Assembly: GCA_031761405.1 (NCBI GenBank)
Contig: JASEVX010000001.1
Span: 25,363,606-25,427,605, forward strand
Length of the DNA stretch: 64,000 nt
Source: Serripes groenlandicus
Lineage: Eukaryota; Mollusca; Bivalvia; Cardiida; Cardiidae
Direction: 5' to 3'
Below the pieces are notes generated by a model. That model saw only the letters and a list, made by a program, of their open reading frames with translations, did no database searches and was not told the DNA's origin. The position numbers and the translations under genes are program-made. Positions within the stretch are counted from its first letter, which is position 1. Each line of letters begins with the position of its first letter. Shown here piece by piece: positions 33,658-44,572 of this stretch.

Positions 33658-33874
33658 CACCCTTTCCCCTTATAAAGACGCTTTCTGACGCCTCTACAGC
33701 AGACTACTTTTGTAAACATTGTTCCAAGAGAAGAAATTGCTCATAAAGAGCAGATTGCTACAATTGTCACAATGTTATCAATCCTATTCAATAATTATAC
33801 TCAGATTTTCTATATTTTTGTCTAGATGTTTTCAAAGTCGTCTGCTGCAGAATTGTTGTTTGTGGGAAAGGGAC
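33658..33874 (-). mobile_element. Older TTAA-type MITE
   Basis: CCCTTTCCCCTTATAAAGAC left and TTTGTGGGAAAGGG right; the TTAA is lost. It abuts the next copy. Confidence 0.7.
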
Positions 33875-34092
33875 TCACATACAACAAATCTGTAGCAGAC
33901 GACTTTGAAAACCTATTGACAAAAACCTTAGAAAATCTCCATAAAAGATAGCTTTTTTGTTAAATAAAGTTGAAAACATTGTGGCCAAAGGTGAAATTGC
34001 TCATCATGAGCAATTTCACCTTTGGCCACAATGTTTTCAAAAGTCTGCTGCTATTGCGCCGAAATGCGTATGCAGGTGGGAACGGGTTATTA
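33875..34092 (+). mobile_element. Older TTAA-type MITE, variant B
   Basis: CACATACAACAAATCTGTAG left, CAGGTGGGAACGGG right, then TTATTAA. Strong hairpin GGCCAAAGGTGAAATTGCTC. Confidence 0.75.
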
Positions 34093-34794
34093 ACACCATT
34101 CAAACTAAGATAGGGATTCCTGGAGCACTGCTCAACCAAGACTTTTGTGAATGCCACTGTTGCCCGTTAGTTTGCAAGTTTTTCTCAGTTGGAATAAAAC
34201 TTTACATAATCCAGTCTGTTGGTTCCCCTATTGTTTTCACATGTTGAACTCTAAATGAGAAAAGCAGGAAAACAAATTTATTAAAAAAAAGAAGAGTTCA
34301 CTCGTGTCCTTATTACATGTATTACATTGCGGACCATTCTATAAATTTTCATTGTTTTTAAAATTTAAGTCATAAAGAAACATAAATTTGAAGTAGATAA
34401 TACAAGTTAAGACAACAATTGTTAGAAAAGAAAAACAATGCGTTCTATATATAATTAATGATCTTCAGCCAATGACTATTATCACTTGTGAATGAGCACG
34501 ACTGTTGACTTAATATGTTATTTTATCAATTGTCTGCCTTGAAAAATATCTGATGGATAATATATAATAATATCCGGAATATTGAATTTTTTCGATTTTA
34601 TATAGAGTGGAAAGCATTGTTGGAAACGGAGAGCAATTTCTTCTTTTTCCACAGCGTTTATTTTTACACTAAACAAATATAAGAACAAAAACTGGCACTT
34701 TTTTTTTCAATATGAAATTTGTCCCTGCTTTTCTCACTTGGTGCTTCAGATTATATCATGAAAACTGACATCTAACTTTTATGTTCATCTATCT

Positions 34795-35026
34795 TTAACC
34801 CTCTCCCTCATACGACAAATCTGCAGCAGACAACTTTGGACATATTTTGTCCAAAAATGGAAAATCTCTATAATTGAATGAATAACCTGTGACTAAAAGT
34901 GGAAAACATTGTGGCAAAAGGAGAAATTGCTTGTTTTGAGCAATTTCTTCTTTTGTCACTATGTTTTCAAAAAGCCGTCTGTGCTGCAGAGGCGTCAGAA
35001 AGCGTCTTTATGTGGGAAAGGGTTAA
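34795..35026 (+). mobile_element. TTAA-type MITE
   Basis: Full-length with TTAA at both ends. The right arm is TATGTGGGAAAGGG, a mosaic of the young and old forms. Confidence 0.88.
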
Positions 35027-35273
35027 CTGGGAGTTTGGATCTGGTGATATGTTTCAGTTTATTTGTGTTTGTGTTGATTGATTGGGCATTTGATGAGAAT
35101 TTAGGGAACAAAGTGAAACTAAATGTATTTCAGGGAATAGATTTTCAAGTTTAATATATTGTAAGGTCTGACTTCTTTTTCTTTTTCTTGATATTCCTGT
35201 AGCTGAAGAGAAAATGAGCATTTACCAAATACACCAATCTTTTCTGGTTTGAAAACATCTCAGGAAATTGTTT

Positions 35274-35493
35274 TTAACCCTTTACCTCATACGACAATTC
35301 TGCAGCAGACGACTTTGAACATATTTTGTCAAAAAATAGAAAATCTCTATAATTGAATGGATAACATATGACTAAAAGTGGAAAACATTTTGGCAAAAGG
35401 AGAAATTGCTCATTTTGAGCAGTTTCTTCTTTTGTCACTATGTTTTCAAAAAGCTGTCTGCTGCAGAGGTGTCTATATGAGGGAAAGGGTTAA
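35274..35493 (+). mobile_element. TTAA-type MITE
   Basis: TTAA at both ends; 11 bp missing near the right end (GAGGTGTCTATATGAGGG). Confidence 0.87.
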
Positions 35494-36104
35494 ATATCTT
35501 GAAAATTGAAATAAGAATGATACCACTAAGAGGACAGTCACATTGTGGGGAAAAGATGAAATTGCTTGTTTTGAGCAATTTCCTCTTTTTGCACAATGGT
35601 TTCAGAAATCTATCAGATTCAGATACATTAAAAAGCTTCCATGGTAAAAGGTTTAAAGTTTCTAGCTTTTTTAGTTCATTTCTTTTTAACGCTTTCTCAC
35701 ATTACAACAAATCTGCAGCCGTCGTCTATGACAATATTGTAGGTAAAAACTATGGAAATTCTCTATAAATGTAAATGCAATAATTGAATTAAGTTGAAAA
35801 CATTGTGGCAAAAGGAGAAATTGCTCATGCTGCAGAGACATCAGAATGTGAAGGTATCTGCAGAGAGGGTTAAAGAGGATTGTCTGAATAAGTTTACAAA
35901 GCAGGAAAAATATCGTAACTCTCTACATAAATGAAAGAAATTATGAGTTATATTTCTCAATTTGCCACCATGTTTTCAAAAGTCAACTGCTGTAAAGGTA
36001 CCCGAAAGAGTATGTATGTGGGAACCGGACGTCCTCACATCTTCTTCTCCCTTACATGCTCATGAACAGGCATCATTTGTCACCAGTTTATCCCCCCACC
36101 CCTC

Positions 36105-36329
36105 CCTTTCCCACCTACAACAAATCTGCGGCAGACGACTTTGAAGACATTTAGTAAAACAATTGGAAAATCTCTATAAATGACGGTATAATTACTGAAA
36201 CTAGTTGAAAACATTGTGGCAAATGGAGAAATTGCTAGTTTTGAGCAATTTCTTCTTTTGCCACTATGTTTTCAAGGGTCGTCTGCTGCAGACGCGTCAG
36301 TCAAAATGCGTCTACAGGTGGGAAAGGAA
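36105..36329 (+). mobile_element. Older TTAA-type MITE
   Basis: CCCTTTCCCACCTACAAC left and TACAGGTGGGAAAGG right; no TTAA remains. Confidence 0.7.
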
Positions 36330-36755
36330 AGTACTTATAATTACAGGGAAGTCTTGTTACAGACCAGATATATTCAAGATTTACATTCGCTGCATGAATG
36401 AAGATTTATATTCCTTTTATCAATTTTGCTGCCATCCCCCCTCCCCTATGTTGTTGTAGTTTAAGAAAAAAGTGTGTGGTTCAGAAATGGGATAATTAAC
36501 CACTATATACCCACTTGCAGACTCTTTTTTACGCATCTTGAGCAGACAACTTTTTAAAAACATTGTGACAAAAGGAGTAAATTGCTCATTATGAGCAATT
36601 TCTTCTTTTGCCACTATGTTTTCATCTCATTAAAATAATTATACTGGTACTTTATTTTTATAGAAATTCTCCGTATTTTTGCCCCAGATGTTTTTCGAAG
36701 TTGTCTGCTGCAGATTTTGTTTACATGTTCATGGGACAGGGTGAATTGACCATCC

Positions 36756-36836
36756 AGAGGTCCGGCTAAGGAGGGGTAAAAAGCTCTTTTTCCCACAATT
36801 TCTCTTATTATCTACTCAAATCCAATGATGTGGGTT
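36756..36836. mobile_element. Palindromic MITE, left half
   Basis: CAGAGGTCCGGCTAAGGAGG to CCAATGATGTGGGT; the right arm is absent. Confidence 0.55.
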
Positions 36837-37544
36837 GCCCCATGACATCTATCGGGCTACAGTTATATGTCAGTTTTACATGTTGTGATTAACGCAAAAA
36901 TCACTGGCTTGGTTGTGAATTGTTCCATTTTGCAGCATATTTTAACTAATATATGAGCAAAGCCCCACTGAAACTAACCTTCGGAGATTTTATAATTAAC
37001 TCCCCTTTTTTCACATACAGTAAATCTGATAAGCAGACAGCATTGAAAAATGTATGCAAAATATGGAAAATATCAATGAATGAAAGTAAAATTGAAGAGT
37101 TGAAAACATTGTGGAAATTTTTTACCTTTTGCCACAATGTTTATTCAATAACTATATTTTCATTTAAAGAAATGTTCTGTATCTGCTTTTAAAGTCGTCT
37201 GCTGCAGATTTGTTGTATGTGGGAAAGTGGTTTGAAGCTGGGTACAGAGGTCTGAGGGTTAAGATATGATATAAAAAATGATGTTAAATATACTATATTC
37301 TATGAATATTAATGTTTTATACTTTGTACCAAATGATATCATAAAATATTATTATAACCTTCCATAAATACAAATACTAAATGTATAATATGCATAAGTT
37401 ATAGCTGGCTTTGATATACAATGTATAAATGTATAGCTTAACCATATCAACATGATTATGACCCTTGGGAAAAGATATCTATTACATTTACAGAAATATA
37501 GGCGGAAAAAAATAAGTTTACACGGAAAATACAGGGAAACCATG

Positions 37545-37860
37545 GAAAAACCCCAAGGAATTTCATATTAATATGCTGAAACGCTGGAACTGGTCTGAAT
37601 ACTCCGGGGTGTCCACGGAACCATTCTGGGGTGCCCGCAGTACCGTTCCGAGGTATCAACGAAATTTCTAGGATTTCCATGAAACTTTTCCAGATGTCCA
37701 CGGAACCATTCAGGGTTGTCCACTTTAATGTACTGGGGTTTCCATGGAACTGTTCCAGATGTCCACGGAACCGTTGTCCACTTTAATGTACTGGGGTTTC
37801 CATGGAAAGTATCATATCATCCCAAAGTATCCCTGGAAAGTTGTCCAAATACTTATAGGG
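37545..37860. repeat. Imperfect direct repeats rich in CCACGGAACC
   Basis: TGTCCACGGAACC occurs repeatedly, and the block GTCCACTTTAATGTACTGGG followed by GTTTCCATGGAA is duplicated at about 37716 and 37778. Open frames here follow from the repeat and show no family similarity. Confidence 0.6.
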
Positions 37861-38281
37861 GTTTTTCCCTGGATTTTCTGTGTATTTTCGTATTTTCTGT
37901 TAAGTGTCCCCGGAAAATCTACAGCCGGGCTATGATCGAGTCCTTGATTTTGATACAAAAGTTAAAAGATAGATTTTATAGTATGAAAACACATCAGTTT
38001 GTCATAATTATATAGGTACATGATTGCACTAAGGTCAGATTCAGGTTAAAATGGTTGAGTTATAAAATTATAACTACATGTATGTTCGTTTTGAGCAATT
38101 TCACCTTTTGTCAGAATGTTTTCAAAAGTCGCCTGCTGCAGAGGCATCAGAAAGCGTCTGAATTGGGGATTCCCTGATTTCAGTATAGTAGTTTTTCATA
38201 CTGTTTTGAAAATAGAGTAGTACACTGACAAATTAAAACATTTCAATTCGAGCTACCATTAATTTTAGGTGTTTTAGTAAC

Positions 38282-38476
38282 CTGAGCTACAGATAAGGAG
38301 CAATATATATCTCTTTTCCTCACAATTACTCTCTAAAAGTCCATCCAAACCCTATGATGTGGGTACTCAAAAGAATCGTCTCATTGAGACGATTCTTTTG
38401 AGTACCAACAACATAGGGTTAGAGGGTCGAATAAGGATTTAAGAACATGCAAAACGCCCCTTGTCTAGAGCTCTGA
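38282..38476. mobile_element. Palindromic MITE, well preserved
   Basis: GAGCTACAGATAAGGAGC left and CCCTTGTCTAGAGCTCTGAG right. The central palindrome ACTCAAAAGAATCGTCTCA / TGAGACGATTCTTTTGAGT is perfect. Confidence 0.85.
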
Positions 38477-38952
38477 GTAACTACTGTAAGACAGATTTTA
38501 TACATGACGTAATATTGAAATATTAATAACTTTGTTTCATATGAGTTAACTTAATGCTTCCATTCTATATTTGATAAAGGAATCCATTATTTTTCAATAG
38601 GAATGGCAATTAGCAGCAATGTATAATAACCCTTTCCCACATAGGAAGAACCTGCAGCAGAAGATTTTTTAAAAACATCTTGGAAAAAAAAATGGAAAAT
38701 CTCATTGCACTATAAATATGAAAGTGTGTTTTATGAATAGAGTAGGAAACTTTGTGGAATACGGTTAATTCCTTACTATGAGCAATTTCTGCTATTCCAA
38801 CAATGGTTTCAAATGTCGTCTGCTTTAAATGTGACTGCATGTGGGAGAGAGTTCATAATTATGTGTAAATAAGAACTTTATGTTTATGTATGTGTGTTAA
38901 ACCTCTTGTTATATGTGTGATATGTGATTGTACCATGTTGTTTCATATTGCT

Positions 38953-39162
38953 TTAACCCTTTCTCTCATACGACAATTCTGCAGCAGACAACTTTTTTGT
39001 CAAAACATAGAAAATCTCTATAACCCATGAATAAAAGTGGAAAACATAGTGGCAAAAGGAGAAATTGCTCATTTTGAGCAATTTCTTCTTTTGTCACTAT
39101 GTTTTCAAAAAGTCGTCTGCTGCAGAGGCGTCAGAAAGCGTCTATATTAGGGAAAGGGTTAA
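38953..39162 (+). mobile_element. TTAA-type MITE, followed by an abutting old copy
   Basis: TTAA at both ends. The right TTAA leads directly into a degraded variant B copy (39159-39300). Confidence 0.85.
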
Positions 39163-39318
39163 GCCTTTCCTACCTGCAGACACATTTTTGACGCATCTGC
39201 AGCAGACAACTTTAGAAGATATTGTCGCAAAAAGGAAAATTTGTCATAATGAGCAATTAATTTCTCCATTTGCCACAACATTTTAAACTCCATTCAACAG
39301 GTGCTTTTTAATGTAATT

Positions 39319-39548
39319 TTAACCCTTTCCCTCATACGACAATTCTGCAGCAGACGACTTTGAACATGTTTTGCCAAAAAATAGAAAATCTCTATAATTG
39401 AATGGATAACCTATGACTGATAAAAGTGGAAAACATTGTGGCAAAAGGAGAAATTGCACGTTTTGCATTTCTTCTTTTGTCACTATGTTTTCAAATAGCA
39501 GTCTGCTGCAGAGGTGTCAGAAAGCGTCTATATGAGGGAAAGGGTTAA
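39319..39548 (+). mobile_element. TTAA-type MITE, followed by a remnant
   Basis: Full-length with TTAA at both ends. 39549-39618 is the right end of an older copy (GTATGTGGGAAAGGGTTAA). Confidence 0.88.
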
Positions 39549-39689
39549 TAACATATCTTTGCCTAGATGTTTACAAAGTCGTCTGCTGCAAATTATTTGT
39601 ATGTGGGAAAGGGTTAATACCTTCACTCCAATAAACCTGCCACCGTGGTGTTGTCGTCGGATGAAATCTTAATTCTAGCTATACAGGTA

Positions 39690-39950
39690 ACCCCCATAGG
39701 TGGCGTAGTGGTAAAGGGTCGGCCTCGGATGTAGGAGGTCGCAGGTTCAATCCCCAGTGGATCATACCAAAGACTTTAGAAATGGTAGTAAATAGCAGCT
39801 GCTCTCCCTGGCGGGCACTCAGGGTTGCTCAGGGTCAGCATTTATAATGTCTGACTGGCTGGTGTCAGGATAATTGGATAACTTACGCAGGAAACGCAGT
39901 TATATAACTAAACAATTGTTTAAAGCAGTGTAAAACACCAATTAAAGTAA
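39690..39950 (+). mobile_element. SINE type B with 11-bp target duplication
   Basis: CTATACAGGTA occurs at 39679-39689 and 39951-39961. Inside are the head (GGTGGCGTAGTGGTAAAGGG), box B (GCAGGTTCAATCCCC), GATCATACCAAAGACTTTAG and the tail ACGCAGTTATATAACTAAAC. The duplication fits retroposition. Confidence 0.88.
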
Positions 39951-39978
39951 CTATACAGGTACATTTGTATTGATTGTT

Positions 39979-40097
39979 TAACCCTTTCCCACATACAGAT
40001 GCTTCCTGATGCCTGTGCAGCAGACGGCTTTTGAAAGCAGTGTGGCAAATGGAGAAATTGAGCAATTTCTCCTTTTGCCACAATGTTATCAACTTAA
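39979..40097 (-). mobile_element. Truncated TTAA-type MITE
   Basis: TTAACCCTTTCCCACATACA to CCACAATGTTATCAACTTAA: the left half only, joined to the next copy. Confidence 0.65.
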
Positions 40098-40320
40098 CCC
40101 TTTCCCACCTGCAGACTCATGTTGACGCAATAGCAGCAGATGACTTTTGAAACCATTGTGGCAAAGGTGAAATTGCTCATTGTGAGCAATTTCTACTTTT
40201 GCCACAATGTTTTCAACTGTTTACAGTTATTATACCTACATTTATAGGGCTTTTAAATGTGTTTGCCTAAATGTTTTCAAAGTCGTCTGCTGCAGATTTG
40301 ATGTGTGTGGGAAAGAGTTG
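40094..40320 (+). mobile_element. Older TTAA-type MITE, variant B
   Basis: Left TTAACCCTTTCCCACCTG, right GTGTGGGAAAGAGTTGA; strong hairpin AAATTGCTCATTGTGAGCAAT. Confidence 0.75.
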
Positions 40321-40341
40321 AAAAATTATTATAAATTGTCG

Positions 40342-40564
40342 TTAACCCTTTCCCTCATATGGACGCTTTCTGAAGCCTCTGCAGCAGACAGCATTTTATA
40401 AACATTGTGACAAAAGAAGAAATTGCACAAAACGTGCAATTTCTCCTTTTGCCACAATGTTTTCCACTTTTTGTCATAGGTTATCCATTCAATTATAGAG
40501 ATTTTCCACTTTTTGACAAAATACGTTGTCTGCTGCAGAATTGTAGTATGAGGGAAAGGGTTAA
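40342..40564 (-). mobile_element. TTAA-type MITE
   Basis: Inverted copy with TTAA at both ends and a small deletion before the right arm. Confidence 0.87.
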
Positions 40565-40759
40565 AGATCTCAAGCTGTATTGTAATATAATGTATGGAAA
40601 GAACTCTGATTAGATTATAATTCTGATTGCATACTTTTTTCCATGGGATGACAGGATTTTCAAAAAAAAATCTGCTATTTAAAAAGAAAAAAAATCATAA
40701 ATAGGGAGACTTAATTAATTCAGACTCTTTAAATACAAATAATACAGTCAACAAAGTGG

Positions 40760-40964
40760 TTAACCCTTACCCACATATAACAAATGTGCAGCAGATGACT
40801 TTGAAAAATGATGGCTAAAATGTGAAAAATTTCCCCTTTAGCCACAATATTTTCATCTGATTCTGAATATGTACTTTCTTTTTTAAAGAGTTCCCATATT
40901 TTTGTCTAGATGCTTTCAGAGTTGTCTGCGGCAGATTAATTAACCATATGTGGGAAAGGGTTCT
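40760..40964 (+). mobile_element. Older TTAA-type MITE next to exon 2
   Basis: TTAACCCTTACCCACATATA left and CATATGTGGGAAAGGG right. It ends 59 bp before the exon 2 start. Confidence 0.72.
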
Positions 40965-41023
40965 AATTGACCATATATAACTATATTCGTCAATTACTAC
41001 ATCGTCAGTTATTAATATTACAG

Positions 41024-41209
41024 GCAAGAAGTAAGGAGGATGCAGAATCCGACGAGGAAGATGAACATACCCACCAGGAGGAGTCGCCAAAACCCAACCC
41101 CAAACTGGCTGCCGGTTGCAAGCTACCACCTTCCCTGGAGGATTACTTCCAGAATGAACATATTGGTCGACCCCTGGAAGATATAGATGAGTTCTACCAA
41201 AATAAAAGG
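41024..41209 (+). CDS. Nav: Sodium channel exon 2: acidic N-terminal linker
   Basis: The acceptor TTAATATTACAG ends at 41023 and the donor is GTATAT. It is 62 codons, phase 0 at both ends. It starts with an acidic, hydrophilic run (KEDAESDEEDEH), then PNPKLAAGCKLPPSLEDYF and IGRPLEDIDEFYQNKR, which match the conserved cytosolic segment before S1 in sodium channels. The composition is clearly richer in GC than the flanking intron. There are no membrane segments. Confidence 0.95.
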
Positions 41210-41307
41210 GTATATTACTGTTTATTCTGACAAAAAATACTTTGCTGTATGTTTATTGGATCTAACAGCACCACATTAAAGGTCATCTCCCATTGACCCT
41301 GTACACT

Positions 41308-41537
41308 TTAACCCTTTACCTCATATAGACGCTTTCTGACGCCTCTGCAGCAGACAGCTTTTTGAAAACATAGTGACAAAAGAAGACATTGCACAAAACG
41401 TGCAATTTCTCCTTTTGCCACAATGTTTTTCACTATTTGTCATAGGTTATCCATTCAATTATGGAGATTTTCTATTTTTTGACAAAATATGTTCAAAGTC
41501 GTCTGCTGCAGAATTGTCATATGAGGGAAAGGGTTAA
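41308..41537 (-). mobile_element. TTAA-type MITE at the start of intron 2
   Basis: Full-length inverted copy with TTAA at both ends, 98 bp after the exon 2 donor. A satellite-related unit (TTGGATCTAACAGCACCACA) lies between them at about 41257. Confidence 0.9.
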
Positions 41538-41893
41538 TATTTATTTACAAGTGCCTTGTTTTTTTTTGACCAATGAAATCAAATAATACATCCAAACACT
41601 CGGTTCAATACAACAACGATACTCGACAATCACCGATTCTCTATCTCGTTTATATATATATATGTGTTATCGCCCCTAACAGTTTTATATAATAATTTAA
41701 TATAATTGAAAACATTGTTCCAAAGAAGGAATTGCTCAATATGAGCAATTCGTTCTCTTGCAACAATGTTTTCAAAAGTCCACTGCTGCATGTGGGAAAG
41801 GGTTAAATAAATGTATATGACTAGACAAGAACTTGTCACCTTAAATTAATGTATAAGTATCACATCACATAGATTCTTATCATGACAGAAATG

Positions 41894-42123
41894 TTAACCA
41901 TTTCCCTCATATAGACGCTTTCTGACGCCTCTGCAGCAGACGGCTTTTTGAAAACATAGTGACAAAAGAAGAAATTGCCCAAAACGTGCAATTTCTCCTT
42001 TTGCCACAATGTTTTCCACTTTTAGTCATAGGATATCCATTCAATTATAGAGATTTTCTATGTTTTGACAAAATATGTTCAAAGTCGTCTGCTGCAGAAT
42101 TGTCGTATGAGGGAAAGGGTTAA
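41894..42123 (-). mobile_element. TTAA-type MITE
   Basis: Full-length inverted copy with TTAA at both ends. ATTAATGTATAAGT...AGATTCTTATCATG occurs on both sides (41846-41889, 42123-42163), so the host segment is duplicated around the element. Confidence 0.9.
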
Positions 42124-42398
42124 ATTAATGTATAAGTTAAGTCACATAGATTCTTATCATGGCAGAAACGTTTATGCACACAATTCAAGTGCCACCCAGC
42201 ATCAGACTTTGAATTGTTGTTCCATTGATTTTAATCAGTCTTGTCAACCACACATTATTCCAGACACATTCTGCTTACCTCTGAGCCGTTTTTTGTTTTC
42301 GCACATACAATTTTCCTTACAGCAGACGACTTTTGAAAACGTCTTGGCAGAATGGTGGAATATCTCACAAAAATGAAACTATATTATTGAATAGGGTT

Positions 42399-42576
42399 TT
42401 AATCCTTTCCCTCATACAAAAATTCTGCAGCAAAAAAATAGAAAATCTCTATAATTGAATGGATAACCGATGACTAAAATTGGAAAACATTGTGGTAAAA
42501 GGAGAAACTGCTTGTTTTGAGCAATTTCTTCTTTTGTCACAATGTTTTCAAAAATCCGTCTGCTGCAGAAGGTTAA
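42399..42576 (+). mobile_element. TTAA-type MITE with deletions
   Basis: TTAA on both sides. The left-arm GACGACTTTGAAC segment and the terminal right arm are deleted. Confidence 0.78.
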
Positions 42577-42618
42577 TTATTGTCCTAAAAGCATGAGCAA
42601 TTTCTTCTTTTGCCACAG

Positions 42619-42924
42619 TCGAGTCCCGGTAGCTCAGTCGGTAACGACGTGGGCTGTCAATCCAGGGGTTGTGAGTTCGAATCCCGGCTTTGCCAACTTT
42701 CTTTCCGACGTTTGACAAAAGTCATTGCGACATGCGTCATTCGTCTTCCACCAATGGGCTAAGTCTATGTGGAAAAGCAGCCAGTTGCTTGGGAAGATTG
42801 TTGTGTGGAGTACTGGTGTGAGAAAACCAGGAAACACATGAGTAGGTGAACTGGCCGCCGTGATATGACTGAGAAATTGTTAAAAAACGGCGTTAAACCC
42901 CAATCAATCAATCAATCAATCAAT
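42619..42924 (+). mobile_element. SINE type A, full length
   Basis: Nearly identical to the 21148 copy: CCCGGTAGCTCAGTCGGTAA, GAGTTCGAATCCCGGCTTTG, 3' domain and an (AATC)n tail of about six repeats. Confidence 0.9.
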
Positions 42925-42952
42925 TCTTTTGTTGTAAATTCAATGATTATAA

Positions 42953-43210
42953 TTATACCCCCTTCGAAGAAAAGGGGGTATATAGGAGTCACTGTGTCAG
43001 GCTGTCTGTCTGTCTGTCTGTCTGTCTGTTGGCCGGAAGCCATATTTTGTCCGGCCTATTTCTTACAAACCACTGGGTGGAATTCAATAAAATTTTACAT
43101 GAAGCTTCTATACCAAGAGGAGATGTGCATATTCTAAAGGTCTTACAATTGCATGTTGTTTAGGCCCTTTTACTTATCAAGTTAAAGTGTAGGTCAAGGT
43201 GCTGTTTTAG
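42953..43210. repeat. Dispersed repeat with ACCCCCTT...AAGGGGGT hairpin and (CTGT)n
   Basis: TACCCCCTTCGAAGAAAAGG followed by GGGTATATAGGAGTCACTGT and a CTGT run at 43001-43028. Its end is not defined. Confidence 0.5.
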
Positions 43211-43404
43211 GGGGTATTTATCATCTTCAGTGATAGTTCTAGTTTAATTGTAGAGATTTTCCATATTTTTTGCAAAAAGCAATTTCAAAATTCTCTGCTG
43301 CAGAATTGTAATACGCGGTAAAGGATTCCGCTAGACAAGAATCAATGGCTGTATGCCAGAATAGATGCAGTGTAACAGTGTTGTATGTATGGTACGACAA
43401 TTCT

Positions 43405-43633
43405 TTAACCCTTACCCTCATAAAGACGCTTTCTGATGCCTCTGCAGCAGACGGCTTTTGGAAACATAGTGAAAGAAGAATAAATTGCTCAAAACGTGCA
43501 ATTTCTCCTGTTGCCACAATGTTTTCCGCTTAGTCATAGGTTATATCCATTCAATTATAGAGATTTTCTATGTTTTGACAAAATATGTTCAAAGTCGTCT
43601 GTGGCAGAATTGTCGTATGAGGGAAAGGGTTAG
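43405..43633 (-). mobile_element. TTAA-type MITE
   Basis: Left TTAA, right GTTA; arms CCCTTACCCTCATA / TATGAGGGAAAGGG. Confidence 0.85.
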
Positions 43634-43960
43634 TGCAGGCCTCGGTTTATTGAAACCCTTTCCCACATACAACAAATCTGCAGGAGACGACTTTAAAAAC
43701 ATACCCAAACAAAAATTGGAAACTCCCTTTCAATGAAGCTACAATAATTGAATATAGTTGAAAAGATGGTGACAAAAGGAGAAATTGCTCCTTTTTGAGC
43801 AATTTCTTCTTTTGCCACCATGTTTTCAAAAAGCGTCCATATGAGGGGAAGGGATAAAGAAATATGTTAACTTGGGGGTCCGTGTCTGGAAGGTGACAAG
43901 TTTGGAAACATTTTTGAAAACATTGTGACAAAAGGAGAAATGGATCATAATGAGACATTA

Positions 43961-44272
43961 TTCCACTTGCCACAATGTTTTCAACTCAATCATTATATTC
44001 AATAATTATATTTTGATATACAGAAATTTTCCAAATGTTTGCTTAAAAGTTTCTTAAAGTCGTCTGCTGCAGATTTGTTCTATGTGGTAAAGGGTAAAGC
44101 ATGACATAAGTAGTTACTCCACTTGCCACAATGTTTTCAACTCAATCATTATATTCAATAATTATATTTTGATATACAGAAATTTTCCAAATGTTTGCTT
44201 AAAAGTTTCTTAAAGTCGTCTGCTGCAGATTTGTTCTATGTGGTAAAGGGTAAAGCATGACATAAGTAGTTA
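43961..44272. repeat. Perfect 156-bp tandem duplication
   Basis: Units 43961-44116 and 44117-44272 look identical throughout, including CTTAAAGTCGTCTGCTGCAG and GGTAAAGGGTAAAGCATGAC. The duplication captured the right half of an old TTAA-type MITE (43905-44098). Lack of divergence points to a very recent event or an assembly artefact. Confidence 0.9.
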
Positions 44273-44344
44273 CTCCAGAAGCAAGTGGGAGACAGTGACT
44301 CAGAGATAGAGTATTGGATAGTCCTGGTTAGATGAATTAGGGGT

Positions 44345-44572
44345 TTTATGTCATTATTTCAGTTATATCACGGTGACAGTTTACTTAATCATAATCCCTG
44401 GTTAAACAAACCAGTATTAGGCTAGGAAAAGTGCCTTGCTCAAGGACACTCAGCCATGACTGGGTGGTTAGATAGAGAATTGGCCTTATGATCCTAAGGT
44501 CCCAGGTTTGACTCCCTTGAGAGAGCAGGATTAAAATTTGTGCCCTCCACTCGGTATGAGACCATACAGGTA
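44345..44572 (-). mobile_element. SINE type C, inverted
   Basis: TCAGTTATATCACGGTGACA, GGTTAAACAAACCAGTATTA, GCCTTGCTCAAGGACACTCA and CCTAAGGTCCCAGGTTTGAC. It runs straight into the 40-bp satellite. Confidence 0.65.

Larger units (their letters stand above)
22598..41023 (+). other. Intron 1 (GT-AG, 18.4 kb)
   Basis: Phase 0. Apart from the elements listed separately, 22652-22672 is a (TA)n run. 22680-23440, 28660-29340, 34250-34790 and 37240-37540 show nothing recognisable. Old TTAA-type MITE remnants lie at about 25829-26049, 27275-27480, 27735-28162, 29879-29950, 30415-30560, 31076-31580, 35690-35870, 35935-36028, 36505-36745, 37000-37230, 38090-38170 and 38629-38850. No optional coding exon with sodium channel similarity was found. 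Confidence 0.85.
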
